64,000 nucleotides of DNA from CAVPFA01 sp963703655 (GTDB lineage: Bacteria > Actinomycetota > Acidimicrobiia > Acidimicrobiales > Bog-793), in NCBI GenBank assembly GCA_963703655.1, contig CAVPFA010000004.1:682001-746000 (forward strand). Reading direction: 5' to 3'. Within the stretch, counting starts at the first letter, position 1. Each line of letters opens with the position of its first letter. This document shows positions 35,159-43,156 of the stretch, in pieces. The notes below the pieces were generated by a model. The model was not told the origin of the DNA. It searched no databases and saw nothing but the letters and a program-made list of their open reading frames with translations. The position numbers and the translations under genes are program-made.

Positions 35159-37549
35159 TCAGGACACGGCCTTGCCCACGCCGGGCTCTGCCAGCAGGTC
35201 GAAACGAGGGTTGATCATCGCGAGCTGCCCGCGGTGCTTGCCGACCATGCCTTCGGCGCTGACCCAGGCACCCGCCTCGAGCCCCGGGACCGATCGCCGC
35301 CCGAGGAACACGATGATGATCGCGCCGGAGTCGTCCACGATCGTGCATTCGAGCGTCGGCACTCCGAGACCCGGTTGCAGCAGCAAGGTATGGACCCGGC
35401 CGGCGACGAACGCCCGTTGCCTGTAGGTGAGCTCGCCCAGCGGCGTCGTTCCCTCCAAAGTAATCAACCTCCTCGGTTCTGCGATTGGTCTTCTGTTCAT
35501 CCTGGATTTCGCCGATCGCTGGCGCGGGTCCAACAGGGCGCCGTCCCTCGGCTCCCGCGCCCGCTGTCTCAAGAGGCCTGCGACGTCGAATGGTGCGATC
35601 GTGGCGCTGACGTGCGGCAGGTGATTGACAGCCGACACGATGCGGTCGGAGGTGCGGTCGTGGAGGAGACGGCTCGCGACGCCCCGATGGACCCGACGGG
35701 GCAACACGAGAGTGACCTCGGTTTCTCCATTTGCGGCGAGCTCGGCGGCGAGCTCCGTCGCTCCGCGTACGATCCGTCGGTCGGGGCATTCGACGATCTC
35801 GAGCGGGATGTTCGCGAGCCCCGGCTTGCGCCAGTAGTTGGAGATTCGAGCGGCCCGCGCCGGGTCGACGGCGAAGTGGACGGCACGAACGTCACCGGTC
35901 GAGGTGAGGGACCGAGCAAGCTGAAGGGCGCGGGCGGTGGCCATGTCCAAACGGTCGACGAGGACGATCACGACATGTCGCCGGAGCGTGGGCTCGGCAG
36001 CGGGCGGCGCCGCAAGGTCTTCGGCGAGCACCTGCTTTTCCATCTCGTAACGGTGGTGCGTGCGCGTCAGACCGAGCACGATCAGCGGGATGGCGACCAC
36101 GACGAGCCATGCTCCCCGTGTGAACTCGGTGACCACGAATATGCCTGTGACCGTCGCGCTGGCGACGAAGGCCGTGCCGTTGATGGCGAGGTTCCGCCGG
36201 CGGTGGGGCGCTCGATGGGTCAGGTGGTACTTGGTCATGCCGGCGCCCGCCATCGTGAAGCCGGTGAAGACCGTGGACGCGTAGAGCGGGATCAGGCTTG
36301 CCACCTGCGCTCGGGTGACAACGAGCAAGAGCAGTGACGCGAACGAGAGGGCGAGGATCCCGTTCGAGTACACGAGGCGGTGCCCTCGGGTCGTGAGTGG
36401 GCGGGGCAAGTAGGCGTCGGTTGCGATGAAGCTCACCAGCAGCGGGAACCCGTTGAAGCTCGTGTTCGCTCCGAGTATCAGGATGAGCGCAGTGCTGAAC
36501 TGGAGGGAGAGGAAGGGAACGTCGCCGATCGCGCTGTGGCCGAAGACCGCCCGGCCGATCTCGGAGAGCACAGTCGGCGTTCCGGTGCTGAAGGGCACGG
36601 TATGAGTCATCGCCGCCAGCACCGACACGCCGACGAACATCACCCCGAGGATCGAAGCCATGAGCGCGAGGGTGGTACGCGCGTTGCGGACCTGGGGATC
36701 GCGAAAGATGGAGACGGAGTTCGAGATCGCCTCCATCCCGGTCATCGCCGAGCCGCCGTTCGCAAACGCACGCAGGAAGATGAACACCGACGCGCCGAGC
36801 AGAAGACCGCCGCCAGCGGTGCCGACCGGCACATGCCCGCTCGCGTGCAACCCGTAGCGCGGGAGGTGACCGTTGACCGCGAACCGGACCATGGCGGCCA
36901 CGAGGAGCCCCGCCATGCTGGCGAGGAACCAGTAGGTCGGAACGGCGAAGACCCGGCCCGCGTCTCGGATGCCCCGCAGGTTCCCGAACGTAAGCAGCAG
37001 GACGAAGGCAACTGAAAGCTCGATGGGGTACGGCGTGAACACCGGGAAGGCGGAAATCACCGCGTCCACGCCGGCTGCGACCGACACCGCCACGGTGAGG
37101 ATGTAACTGCACACGAGCGCCGCCGCAGGGATCTGGGCGACCGCGTACCCGAAGTTCTCGCGGCTGACCACGTACGAGCCGCCGCTGACGGGATAGGCCC
37201 GCACCACCTGCCGGTAGCACAGGCAGACGAGGGCGAGCACGACGAGAAGCAGAAGCGTCGCGGGCGTGACGAGGCTGAAGGCGGCGATTCCGGCGGCCGG
37301 GACGAGAATCCGCAAGATCGACTCGGTCGCGTACGCGCACGAGGACATGACGTCCGAAGACAGGACTGCGAGAGCGGTCGGCTTGCCCAGGCGCTCGGCG
37401 TGCAGCTGGTCACTCGACAGCGGCGGTCCGAGCAGTCGCCGCTTGACGCGGTACGCCCGAGTCTCGGGCAGTTTCGAGCTCGGCCCGAAGTTTGGCTGCG
37501 ACGGCGCCTTGACCCATTCGGGTACGGCGTCAACCTGCCCGATGCTCAC
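35159..37549 (-). CDS. KimA-like APC-family (potassium) transporter with UspA-like domain and fused OB-fold
   Basis: 796 aa. Residues about 50-480 are an APC permease of KimA type: LAVLSSDVMSSCAYATESIL, YPVSGGSYVVSRENFG, TVAVSVAAGVDAVISAFP and GANTSFNGFPLL. About 510-670 is a UspA-like cytosolic domain (HVVIVLVDRLDMATARAL). The last 113 residues (from Met at 35500) are an OB-fold, ELTYRQRAFVAGRVHTL and GRRSVPGLEAGAWV, of the kind that is a separate actinobacterial protein. Bacillus KimA imports K+ and is controlled by c-di-AMP; the potassium role here is inferred from that likeness and from the KdpD/E-like neighbours. GTG start at 37549, 41 bases after the UspA gene. Confidence 0.82.
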   Translation of the reverse strand: MSIGQVDAVPEWVKAPSQPNFGPSSKLPETRAYRVKRRLLGPPLSSDQLHAERLGKPTALAVLSSDVMSSCAYATESILRILVPAAGIAAFSLVTPATLLLLVVLALVCLCYRQVVRAYPVSGGSYVVSRENFGYAVAQIPAAALVCSYILTVAVSVAAGVDAVISAFPVFTPYPIELSVAFVLLLTFGNLRGIRDAGRVFAVPTYWFLASMAGLLVAAMVRFAVNGHLPRYGLHASGHVPVGTAGGGLLLGASVFIFLRAFANGGSAMTGMEAISNSVSIFRDPQVRNARTTLALMASILGVMFVGVSVLAAMTHTVPFSTGTPTVLSEIGRAVFGHSAIGDVPFLSLQFSTALILILGANTSFNGFPLLVSFIATDAYLPRPLTTRGHRLVYSNGILALSFASLLLLVVTRAQVASLIPLYASTVFTGFTMAGAGMTKYHLTHRAPHRRRNLAINGTAFVASATVTGIFVVTEFTRGAWLVVVAIPLIVLGLTRTHHRYEMEKQVLAEDLAAPPAAEPTLRRHVVIVLVDRLDMATARALQLARSLTSTGDVRAVHFAVDPARAARISNYWRKPGLANIPLEIVECPDRRIVRGATELAAELAANGETEVTLVLPRRVHRGVASRLLHDRTSDRIVSAVNHLPHVSATIAPFDVAGLLRQRAREPRDGALLDPRQRSAKSRMNRRPIAEPRRLITLEGTTPLGELTYRQRAFVAGRVHTLLLQPGLGVPTLECTIVDDSGAIIIVFLGRRSVPGLEAGAWVSAEGMVGKHRGQLAMINPRFDLLAEPGVGKAVS

Positions 37550-37590
37550 CGCGTCACGTTTCCGAGGTCTCGGCGGGGGCGGGCTCGGGC

Positions 37591-38070
37591 CTAGTGCCGC
37601 GTGTCCGACCGGGCCGTGAGAACTTCGGCGCCGCTCGATTGTCGTTGTGACGGCCTCACCGGAGCCAGGATCACCGGTAGTTTCGAGTGCCGCAGGAGAC
37701 GCTCCCGATCTCCAGTTCGCAACAGTCGCCGCAGCCCGCGCCTCTCATGCCAGCCGAGGACGATCGCATCGGCCGCACACGCTTGGGCTTGTTCCAGAAT
37801 GGACTCGGCTGCCCGTCCGTCCAAAGAGCGCGTCACCGTGCCGCTCGCGCCGATGCCCGCCATTCGCAGCCCGAACACGGCCTCCTCGACCAGACACGAT
37901 GCCTCGTCCATCGTCTCGGCGTAGCAGGGCCCCGCCTTGGAACACCTCCGTTCCCGCACGTGCACCACGAGCACACCGCTGCCCGACTCGGACGCGAGCG
38001 CTGTCACGAACTCCAGGACCGCGCGATCCTTCTCCAGCCCTTTGACACCGACGACGATCCTGCGCAGCAC
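37591..38070 (-). CDS. Universal stress protein (UspA family)
   Basis: 159 aa. RRIVVGVKGLEKDRAVLEFV opens the Usp fold and DAIVLGWHERRGLRRLL ... LPVILAPV closes it; the nucleotide-binding glycine motif is degenerate (GDRERLLRHSKLPV), so ATP binding is uncertain. Upstream of and co-directional with the KimA-like gene; divergent from the histidine kinase. Confidence 0.82.
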   Translation of the reverse strand: MLRRIVVGVKGLEKDRAVLEFVTALASESGSGVLVVHVRERRCSKAGPCYAETMDEASCLVEEAVFGLRMAGIGASGTVTRSLDGRAAESILEQAQACAADAIVLGWHERRGLRRLLRTGDRERLLRHSKLPVILAPVRPSQRQSSGAEVLTARSDTRH

Positions 38071-38104
38071 TCCTTCAATTATGGGTGGCGTCTGCTGAAC
38101 AAAC

Positions 38105-38121
38105 TCTGAACCGCGTTCGGA
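38105..38121. promoter_or_regulatory. Imperfect palindrome between uspA and the histidine kinase gene
   Basis: TCTGAAC-CGC-GTTCGGA, one mismatch between arms, in the 204-base divergent intergenic region that is more AT-rich than its surroundings. Possible site for the KdpE-like regulator; no promoter elements are clear enough to call. Confidence 0.3.
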
Positions 38122-38274
38122 TTGATCTCAATAAAATCTGAAGGCGCTTGCCGTGCTACACCTCGCAAACGCGAGCCACCGGCTCGTCCGGCTGGCGTTC
38201 ACGGGGTGACGCTCGATCGCGCCCTGGGTCAGCCGGCCCATTAGAACGCTAACGTTGCGCTCGAGGAGAGCCCG

Positions 38275-39774
38275 ATGAATTCGGCACGAGCAAGCGTGAG
38301 GGGCGTGACCGTGGCGCTCGTCGTCATGGCGGCGCTAACCGCCACGATGATCCCGTTTCGGGGCCACCTCAGCGTTGCCACCGATGGTCTGATCCTGATC
38401 ATCCCCGTCGTCGCGGGAGTGGTGACGGGAGGGTTCGGAGCCGGTGTCGTAAGCGTCATCGCCGGATTCCTGGTCTACGACTTCGTGTTCACACCTCCCT
38501 ACTACACGCCCTTCGTCGGCAGGGCGGAGAATTGGGTGACGCCCTTTGTCTACCTCGTGGTCATGCTGCTGGTCGCTCGCCTCGTCTCGAACGTGGCTGC
38601 CGCGAAACTCGAGACAGCTCGGCAGAAGGACGCGATAAGGAAACTGTTCGAGCTGTCGGATCTTCTCGTCGGGGACAAGCCGCTCGCCGAGTTGCTCGGG
38701 CTCATCGTCTCGACGCTTCGGGACGCCTTCGAGCTGCGAACCGTCGCCGTGCTCCTTCCCGTTGCGGGAAAGCTCGACGTTGCGGCCTCCGCCGGTGAGC
38801 CGCTCGGGCAAAGCGTGTTGGATTTGACGGTCCCCGCGGTCCCGACGAACGAGGCCTCCCGGCTTGAAGAAGAGACGGTGCTGTCGATGGCCCTCACCGC
38901 GAACGGGCACCTCGTCGGGTACCTCGTGCTTCAAGGAGACGCTATCGCGCTGGGTGACCGAGAGCCGTTTCTCACCTTTGCGAACCAGACCGCTCTCGCC
39001 GTCGAGCAAGCTCAGCTACGAGAGGAGGCACTCCGCGCCAAGCTGCTGGAGGAGGTCGAGCGGCTTGCCAAGTCACTCGTCGCCGCGGTGTCCCACGACC
39101 TGCGCTCCCCGCTCGCCTCGATCAAGATGTCGGCGTCGACGCTGTCCGATCCCGACCTGCACCTCGGTACCGAGCGCCGCCGAGAGCTGGCGCAGCTCAT
39201 CGACTACCAGGCGGACCGTCTCGCACGCCTCGCGGCGAATCTGCTCGACATGGGCAGGATCCAAGCCGGGGTGCTGGAACCGCGCTGCGAGCTTGTGCCC
39301 CTACCCGACCTGATCACAGAAGCCATCCGCGGTCTCGCCGCGAGCGTTGACCCTGACCGAGTCGAGATCTCGTTGCCCGCAGACCTGCCGCTCGTGGACA
39401 TTGACAAGCTCCTGATCGGCGAGGCCCTGTTCAACATGCTCGAGAATGCGGCAAGGCACTCCCCTGCCGAGTCGCCGATCGTGGTCGGCGCGAGATATCG
39501 AGACGACGCAACGATCGAGGTCTCGGTCTCCGACTCGGGGCCGGGTGTCCCGCGCTCGGAGCGAGCGGCGGTATTCGGCATGTACAACCGGCGGGAGGCA
39601 GACGGCGGAGCCGGACTTGGGCTTGCCATTGCCAAGGTGTTCGTCGAGGCACACGACCAGATGATCTGGGTCGAGGACGCTCACGGCGGAGGTGCGAAGT
39701 TCTGCATGACGCTCTCGACCCCGATCCATCGCGAGTTCGCGATGACGGCAAATGGCGCGGATCCTCGTCATTGA
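38275..39774 (+). CDS. KdpD-like sensor histidine kinase (lacks the N-terminal KdpD/Usp domains)
   Basis: 499 aa. Residues 1-115: four DUF4118 helices, including GFGAGVVSVIAGFLVYDFVFTPP, the KdpD membrane signature. About 130-250: GAF domain. H-box SHDLRSPLASIKMSAS with H274 as phosphate acceptor; ATPase motifs NMLENAARHSP, DSGPGVP and GGAGLGLAIAK. Full-length KdpD has an extra cytosolic sensor and Usp domain at the N-terminus, absent here but possibly supplied by the separate UspA protein. The 3' end overlaps the response regulator by 23 bases. Confidence 0.88.
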   Translation: MNSARASVRGVTVALVVMAALTATMIPFRGHLSVATDGLILIIPVVAGVVTGGFGAGVVSVIAGFLVYDFVFTPPYYTPFVGRAENWVTPFVYLVVMLLVARLVSNVAAAKLETARQKDAIRKLFELSDLLVGDKPLAELLGLIVSTLRDAFELRTVAVLLPVAGKLDVAASAGEPLGQSVLDLTVPAVPTNEASRLEEETVLSMALTANGHLVGYLVLQGDAIALGDREPFLTFANQTALAVEQAQLREEALRAKLLEEVERLAKSLVAAVSHDLRSPLASIKMSASTLSDPDLHLGTERRRELAQLIDYQADRLARLAANLLDMGRIQAGVLEPRCELVPLPDLITEAIRGLAASVDPDRVEISLPADLPLVDIDKLLIGEALFNMLENAARHSPAESPIVVGARYRDDATIEVSVSDSGPGVPRSERAAVFGMYNRREADGGAGLGLAIAKVFVEAHDQMIWVEDAHGGGAKFCMTLSTPIHREFAMTANGADPRH

Positions 39775-40444
39775 CGACGACGTCGCGCTCCTGCGCGGCG
39801 CCCGAGTCGGCTTCGAAGCACTCGGCCACGTAGTGTTGACGTCGGCCAGTGGCATGCAGGGCCTGGCGGACGCAGCCGTCAAGTCACCCGATGCCATCGT
39901 CCTCGATCTGGGTCTGCCCGATATCGACGGTGTCGAGGTCTGCCGGCGGCTCCGCCAGTGGAGCTCGGTTCCCATCGTCGTTCTCTCGGCCGATGGCTCG
40001 GAGGACCGCAAGATCGCCGCGCTCGACAGCGGCGCCGACGACTACATGACCAAACCGTTCGGGATGCGCGAGCTCGACGCCCGCCTGCGGGTCGCTCAGC
40101 GCCATCACGAGCCCAAGCCCGGCGGCGAGCCGACGAAGATCGCGGTGGGACCGCTCGAGTTCGACCTCATCCACAACGAGGCCCGGATGGACGGTCGCTC
40201 GCTGGGGCTGACCTCGACCGAGTTCTCGTTCCTGTGCTACCTCGCCCGCAACGCCGGCAAGATCTGCACGCACCGGATGATCCTCGGGCACGTTTGGGGA
40301 CCGCGCTACAGCAACGAGGCGGGCTACTTGCACGCTTACGCGTACCGGTTGCGCCGGAAGCTGGGGGACGAGGAGAGCCGCCTGCTCGTTTCGGTCCCGG
40401 GCATCGGCTACCGGCTCGAGGTCGAAGCCCCGGGAGCTACTTGA
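39752..40444 (+). CDS. OmpR/KdpE-family response regulator
   Basis: 230 aa. Receiver: acidic pocket DDD at 8-10, phospho-acceptor D52 in VLDLGLPD, Thr/Ser switch region VLSADGS and K in YMTKPFG. C-terminal winged helix: LTSTEFSFLCYLARNAGKICTH and GYLHAYAYRLRRKL. Overlaps the kinase gene, so the two form a pair. Targets are not shown; the divergent KimA-like and UspA genes are natural candidates. Its last eight bases overlap the opposing FN3 gene. Confidence 0.9.
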   Translation: MARILVIDDDVALLRGARVGFEALGHVVLTSASGMQGLADAAVKSPDAIVLDLGLPDIDGVEVCRRLRQWSSVPIVVLSADGSEDRKIAALDSGADDYMTKPFGMRELDARLRVAQRHHEPKPGGEPTKIAVGPLEFDLIHNEARMDGRSLGLTSTEFSFLCYLARNAGKICTHRMILGHVWGPRYSNEAGYLHAYAYRLRRKLGDEESRLLVSVPGIGYRLEVEAPGAT

Positions 40445-42308
40445 GGATGGTGAGGCTGCTCCTCGCCGATGCCGAGCCCTTGAAGTTCCCGCTACCCCAG
40501 TAGGTGGCCACGAGAAGGCGAGTTCCCGAATTGAATTTCTTGCTCGACAGCGTGCAAGAGCCTTTGCCCGAAACCAGCCTTATACGACAGGCCGACCCGT
40601 TGACGGTGACCGACCCGGTCGGCATCGCGCCGGCGTACTGCGGCCAGACGGTGACCGAAAGGCGCTCGAGCTGCTCGCGTCCGAAGGTGACCTTCGCCGC
40701 AGACAGCTTGAGGACGGTCTTGGTTGTCGCCTTGGCAACGGTCAGGGACTTCTTCGCCGACGTCGAGCCCACAAAGCTCGAATTGCTGCTGTAGGTGGCG
40801 TAAATCACGTAGGCACTCGCAAGGAGTCTCGCTCTCGCCAACGTGCACGACCCCTTGGCCGAGGACAGCGTGACCACACACAGCGTGGTCGTGGACCTCC
40901 TGACCGACACACGCCCGGCCGGCGTCGGGCCTGAGTAATTGGGCGACACGGTCACCGAGAAGTGCTCGGCTTGCTCGTGCCCGAAGGTGACCTTCGTCGC
41001 AGACAGCACGAGCGCGAGCCTCGTACCTGCCCTTGGCACGGTGACAGCGTTTGAAGCCGCAGACGGCGCTCCTGTGCCCGAGGCATTGATCGCAGCCACC
41101 GTGAAGGTGTAGGCGTTACCCGGGCTCAGGCCCGTGAGCGTCTCGGTGGTCGCCGTGGAGCCGAAGACCCTGGTTGCCTTGGCGGCCGTGCCGATGTACA
41201 GCGTCACCTCGTAGCCCGTGATTGACGAGCCGCCACTGCTCAACGGCGGGTTCCAGGTAAGCACTGCGGTTCCGTCGCTGCCGGCAGTGGCGGTGACGCT
41301 CTGCGGCGCGCTGGCCGTGGTGGCACCCGGGATGGCCCACGTCTCATTGGATATGGCCGATGATCCCTTGGCGTTCACAGCTTCGACCGTGAAGTAGTAA
41401 GTGCGCCCGGTGGTGAGGCCGGTCACGGTCGTGGTCGCGCCAGTGATGAGCGTGGCTCCGTTGACGGGCGCACCGTAGTTCTCGTGGCCCGATCTGGTCC
41501 CCTGGTAGAGGTTGTAGCCCGTGATGACCAAACCTCCGTCGGCAGGCGCAGTCCACTTGAGCGCGACGCTGATGCTGCCCGGGGCGGCGCTGAGGCCCGT
41601 CGGGGCAAAAGGCACGCTCAGGCCCGGGACGACCGCGTTCGAGGCACCGGAGGCAACACTGCTGCCGACGGAGTTCGTCGCGGTGACGGTGAACGTGTAC
41701 GAGTCACCGTTGGTTAGTCCGGTCACCACGCAGGAGAGAGCCCCAGTGGTCCAACTGCAGGTCTGACCGCCCCTGCCCGAGACGGTCGAGTCGGCCGCGA
41801 TGGCCCTGTAGCTGCTGACGGCCGAACCGCCGGGGCTCGAAGGTGCCGACCAGGTGACAGTTGCCGACTCGAATCCCGCTGTGGCGGCGACGTTCTGCGG
41901 CGCACTGGCGACAGTGGCACCAGGGATCGCCCACGCCTCGTTTGATGCGGCGGAGGATCCCACGGCGTTAACAGCCTTTACCGTGAAGTAGTAGGTGCGC
42001 CCGCTGGTGAGGCCGGTAACAGTCGTGGTCACACCAGTGATGACAATGGCTCCATTGACCGGCGCAGCGTAGTTCTCGTGGCCCGATTTGCTCCCCTGGT
42101 AGAGGTTGTAGCCGGTTATGACCGAGCCTCCATTTGCAGGCGCGGTCCACTTGAGCACGACGGTGGCGCTGCCCGGGATGGCAGTGAGGCCAGCCGGGGC
42201 AGAAGGCACGGTGACGGTGGCCGAATAGGCAGCCGGAGCGACAAGGGCGGAGCCAACCAGGAGTGCTGTTACTCCGAGTGCAGCGATCGCACCTTTGGTT
42301 CTGTTCAC
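40437..42308 (-). CDS. Secreted fibronectin type III / Ig-like repeat protein
   Basis: 623 aa. Signal peptide (IAALGVTALLVGSALVAPAAYSA). Four FN3 domains follow (about 30-125, 130-225, 230-325, 330-420), each with VTGLTSGRTYYFTV-like ends; domains 1 and 3 are near-duplicates. Two C-terminal Ig-like modules contain KVTFGHEQ / KVTFGREQ and a conserved Cys pair, LCVVTLSSAKGSC. No enzyme domain or sorting signal. GTG start with AAAGGAG upstream. Probably a cell-surface or matrix adhesin; the Ig-like modules are shared with the sedolisin at 43157. Confidence 0.85.
   Translation of the reverse strand: MNRTKGAIAALGVTALLVGSALVAPAAYSATVTVPSAPAGLTAIPGSATVVLKWTAPANGGSVITGYNLYQGSKSGHENYAAPVNGAIVITGVTTTVTGLTSGRTYYFTVKAVNAVGSSAASNEAWAIPGATVASAPQNVAATAGFESATVTWSAPSSPGGSAVSSYRAIAADSTVSGRGGQTCSWTTGALSCVVTGLTNGDSYTFTVTATNSVGSSVASGASNAVVPGLSVPFAPTGLSAAPGSISVALKWTAPADGGLVITGYNLYQGTRSGHENYGAPVNGATLITGATTTVTGLTTGRTYYFTVEAVNAKGSSAISNETWAIPGATTASAPQSVTATAGSDGTAVLTWNPPLSSGGSSITGYEVTLYIGTAAKATRVFGSTATTETLTGLSPGNAYTFTVAAINASGTGAPSAASNAVTVPRAGTRLALVLSATKVTFGHEQAEHFSVTVSPNYSGPTPAGRVSVRRSTTTLCVVTLSSAKGSCTLARARLLASAYVIYATYSSNSSFVGSTSAKKSLTVAKATTKTVLKLSAAKVTFGREQLERLSVTVWPQYAGAMPTGSVTVNGSACRIRLVSGKGSCTLSSKKFNSGTRLLVATYWGSGNFKGSASARSSLTILK
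41345..42210 (-). repeat. Duplicated FN3 units at DNA level
   Basis: The segments around 41345-41610 and 41945-42210, offset by about 598 bases, are near-identical and encode FN3 domains 1 and 3 (both read AVNA, GYNLYQG and SGHENY). They point to recent internal duplication, or to homogenisation between repeats. Confidence 0.7.
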
Positions 42309-42574
42309 TGTTGTCTCCTTTGCGGCTTGAGACGCCAGTCACCAGTCGCTCCAGCTGGTCATCGGCGCACGAGTGAACGAACTTGAGCGGTTTATCGGTT
42401 TGGCCGTCGCAAGCGACAGCGCCTACGCCGATCCCTTGCCGCCGAGCTCGCCGCCGCTGGGCGTCGCGTCGCTGAGTCACCCAAGCTAGGCCAACACCGC
42501 GGGTGACAAAATATTCAGGACAACCTTGAGGCTTGGAGGTCCCAGCTTTCGGATGCAGAGAGGAGATCCTCGAC

Positions 42575-43066
42575 ATGAAGGTGAAGAGCGAACACGGGGT
42601 GTATGTCGCAGCAGTCGCTCTCGTATTGGGTGGCTGGAACACATGGGAGAATCACGAGACCGCTAAGGCTCAGGCCGCGCAGCAGCAGATACAAAATGCG
42701 GAATCGCTCAATTTCGTACAGAACATACCCTCGAGCTGGAGCTTTCAAAGCCAGGATTGGCAAATTGTCATCGAGAACAATGGCCAGCAACCAATCGACC
42801 AAATTGAGCTGTTGTACAGCACAACTCTGCTCGGACACCCAACCAACGTAAGCGAGAGCCTGCCCATACCGCTAAATCCTTGCAACGAGGAAATTGTCCG
42901 CACGTTTTCCACGTCTTTCAGCAACGTGCAGGTTCAGTACAAAGAACAGGACGGTCGTTTCTGGGAGCGGAGCCAAAGCAGCACTCCGACACAAATACAA
43001 GGCATCACGGCCGGCACTTACATTAACTTGACCCCCACTACGATCCCGGGGTGTTCCCTGGGGTGA
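42575..43066 (+). CDS. Hypothetical membrane-anchored protein of low GC
   Basis: 163 aa, unrecognised. An N-terminal hydrophobic stretch (YVAAVALVLGGW) suggests a signal anchor, followed by a Gln/Asn/Ser-rich extracytoplasmic domain (AQAAQQQIQNAESLNFVQ, then WQIVIENNGQQPI). ATG at 42575 with AGAGGAG upstream. Base composition is visibly more AT-rich than every neighbour, and it is the only + strand gene between two leftward secreted-protein genes, so it may have been acquired by transfer. Confidence 0.65.
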   Translation: MKVKSEHGVYVAAVALVLGGWNTWENHETAKAQAAQQQIQNAESLNFVQNIPSSWSFQSQDWQIVIENNGQQPIDQIELLYSTTLLGHPTNVSESLPIPLNPCNEEIVRTFSTSFSNVQVQYKEQDGRFWERSQSSTPTQIQGITAGTYINLTPTTIPGCSLG

Positions 43067-43106
43067 TCCCGATCTTCTTACCGAGAATTTCGACGCGGGT
43101 ACTCGG

Positions 43107-43124
43107 CTGCGGCCGTCCCCGCAG
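43107..43124. terminator. Weak hairpin between convergent genes
   Basis: CTGCGG-CCGTCC-CCGCAG in the 90-base gap between the low-GC gene and the sedolisin 3' end. Six-pair stem, no T-run; a possible bidirectional terminator. Confidence 0.3.
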
Positions 43125-43156
43125 GCATTGTCGTCCACCCGCCTCGCGGCCCGCTG

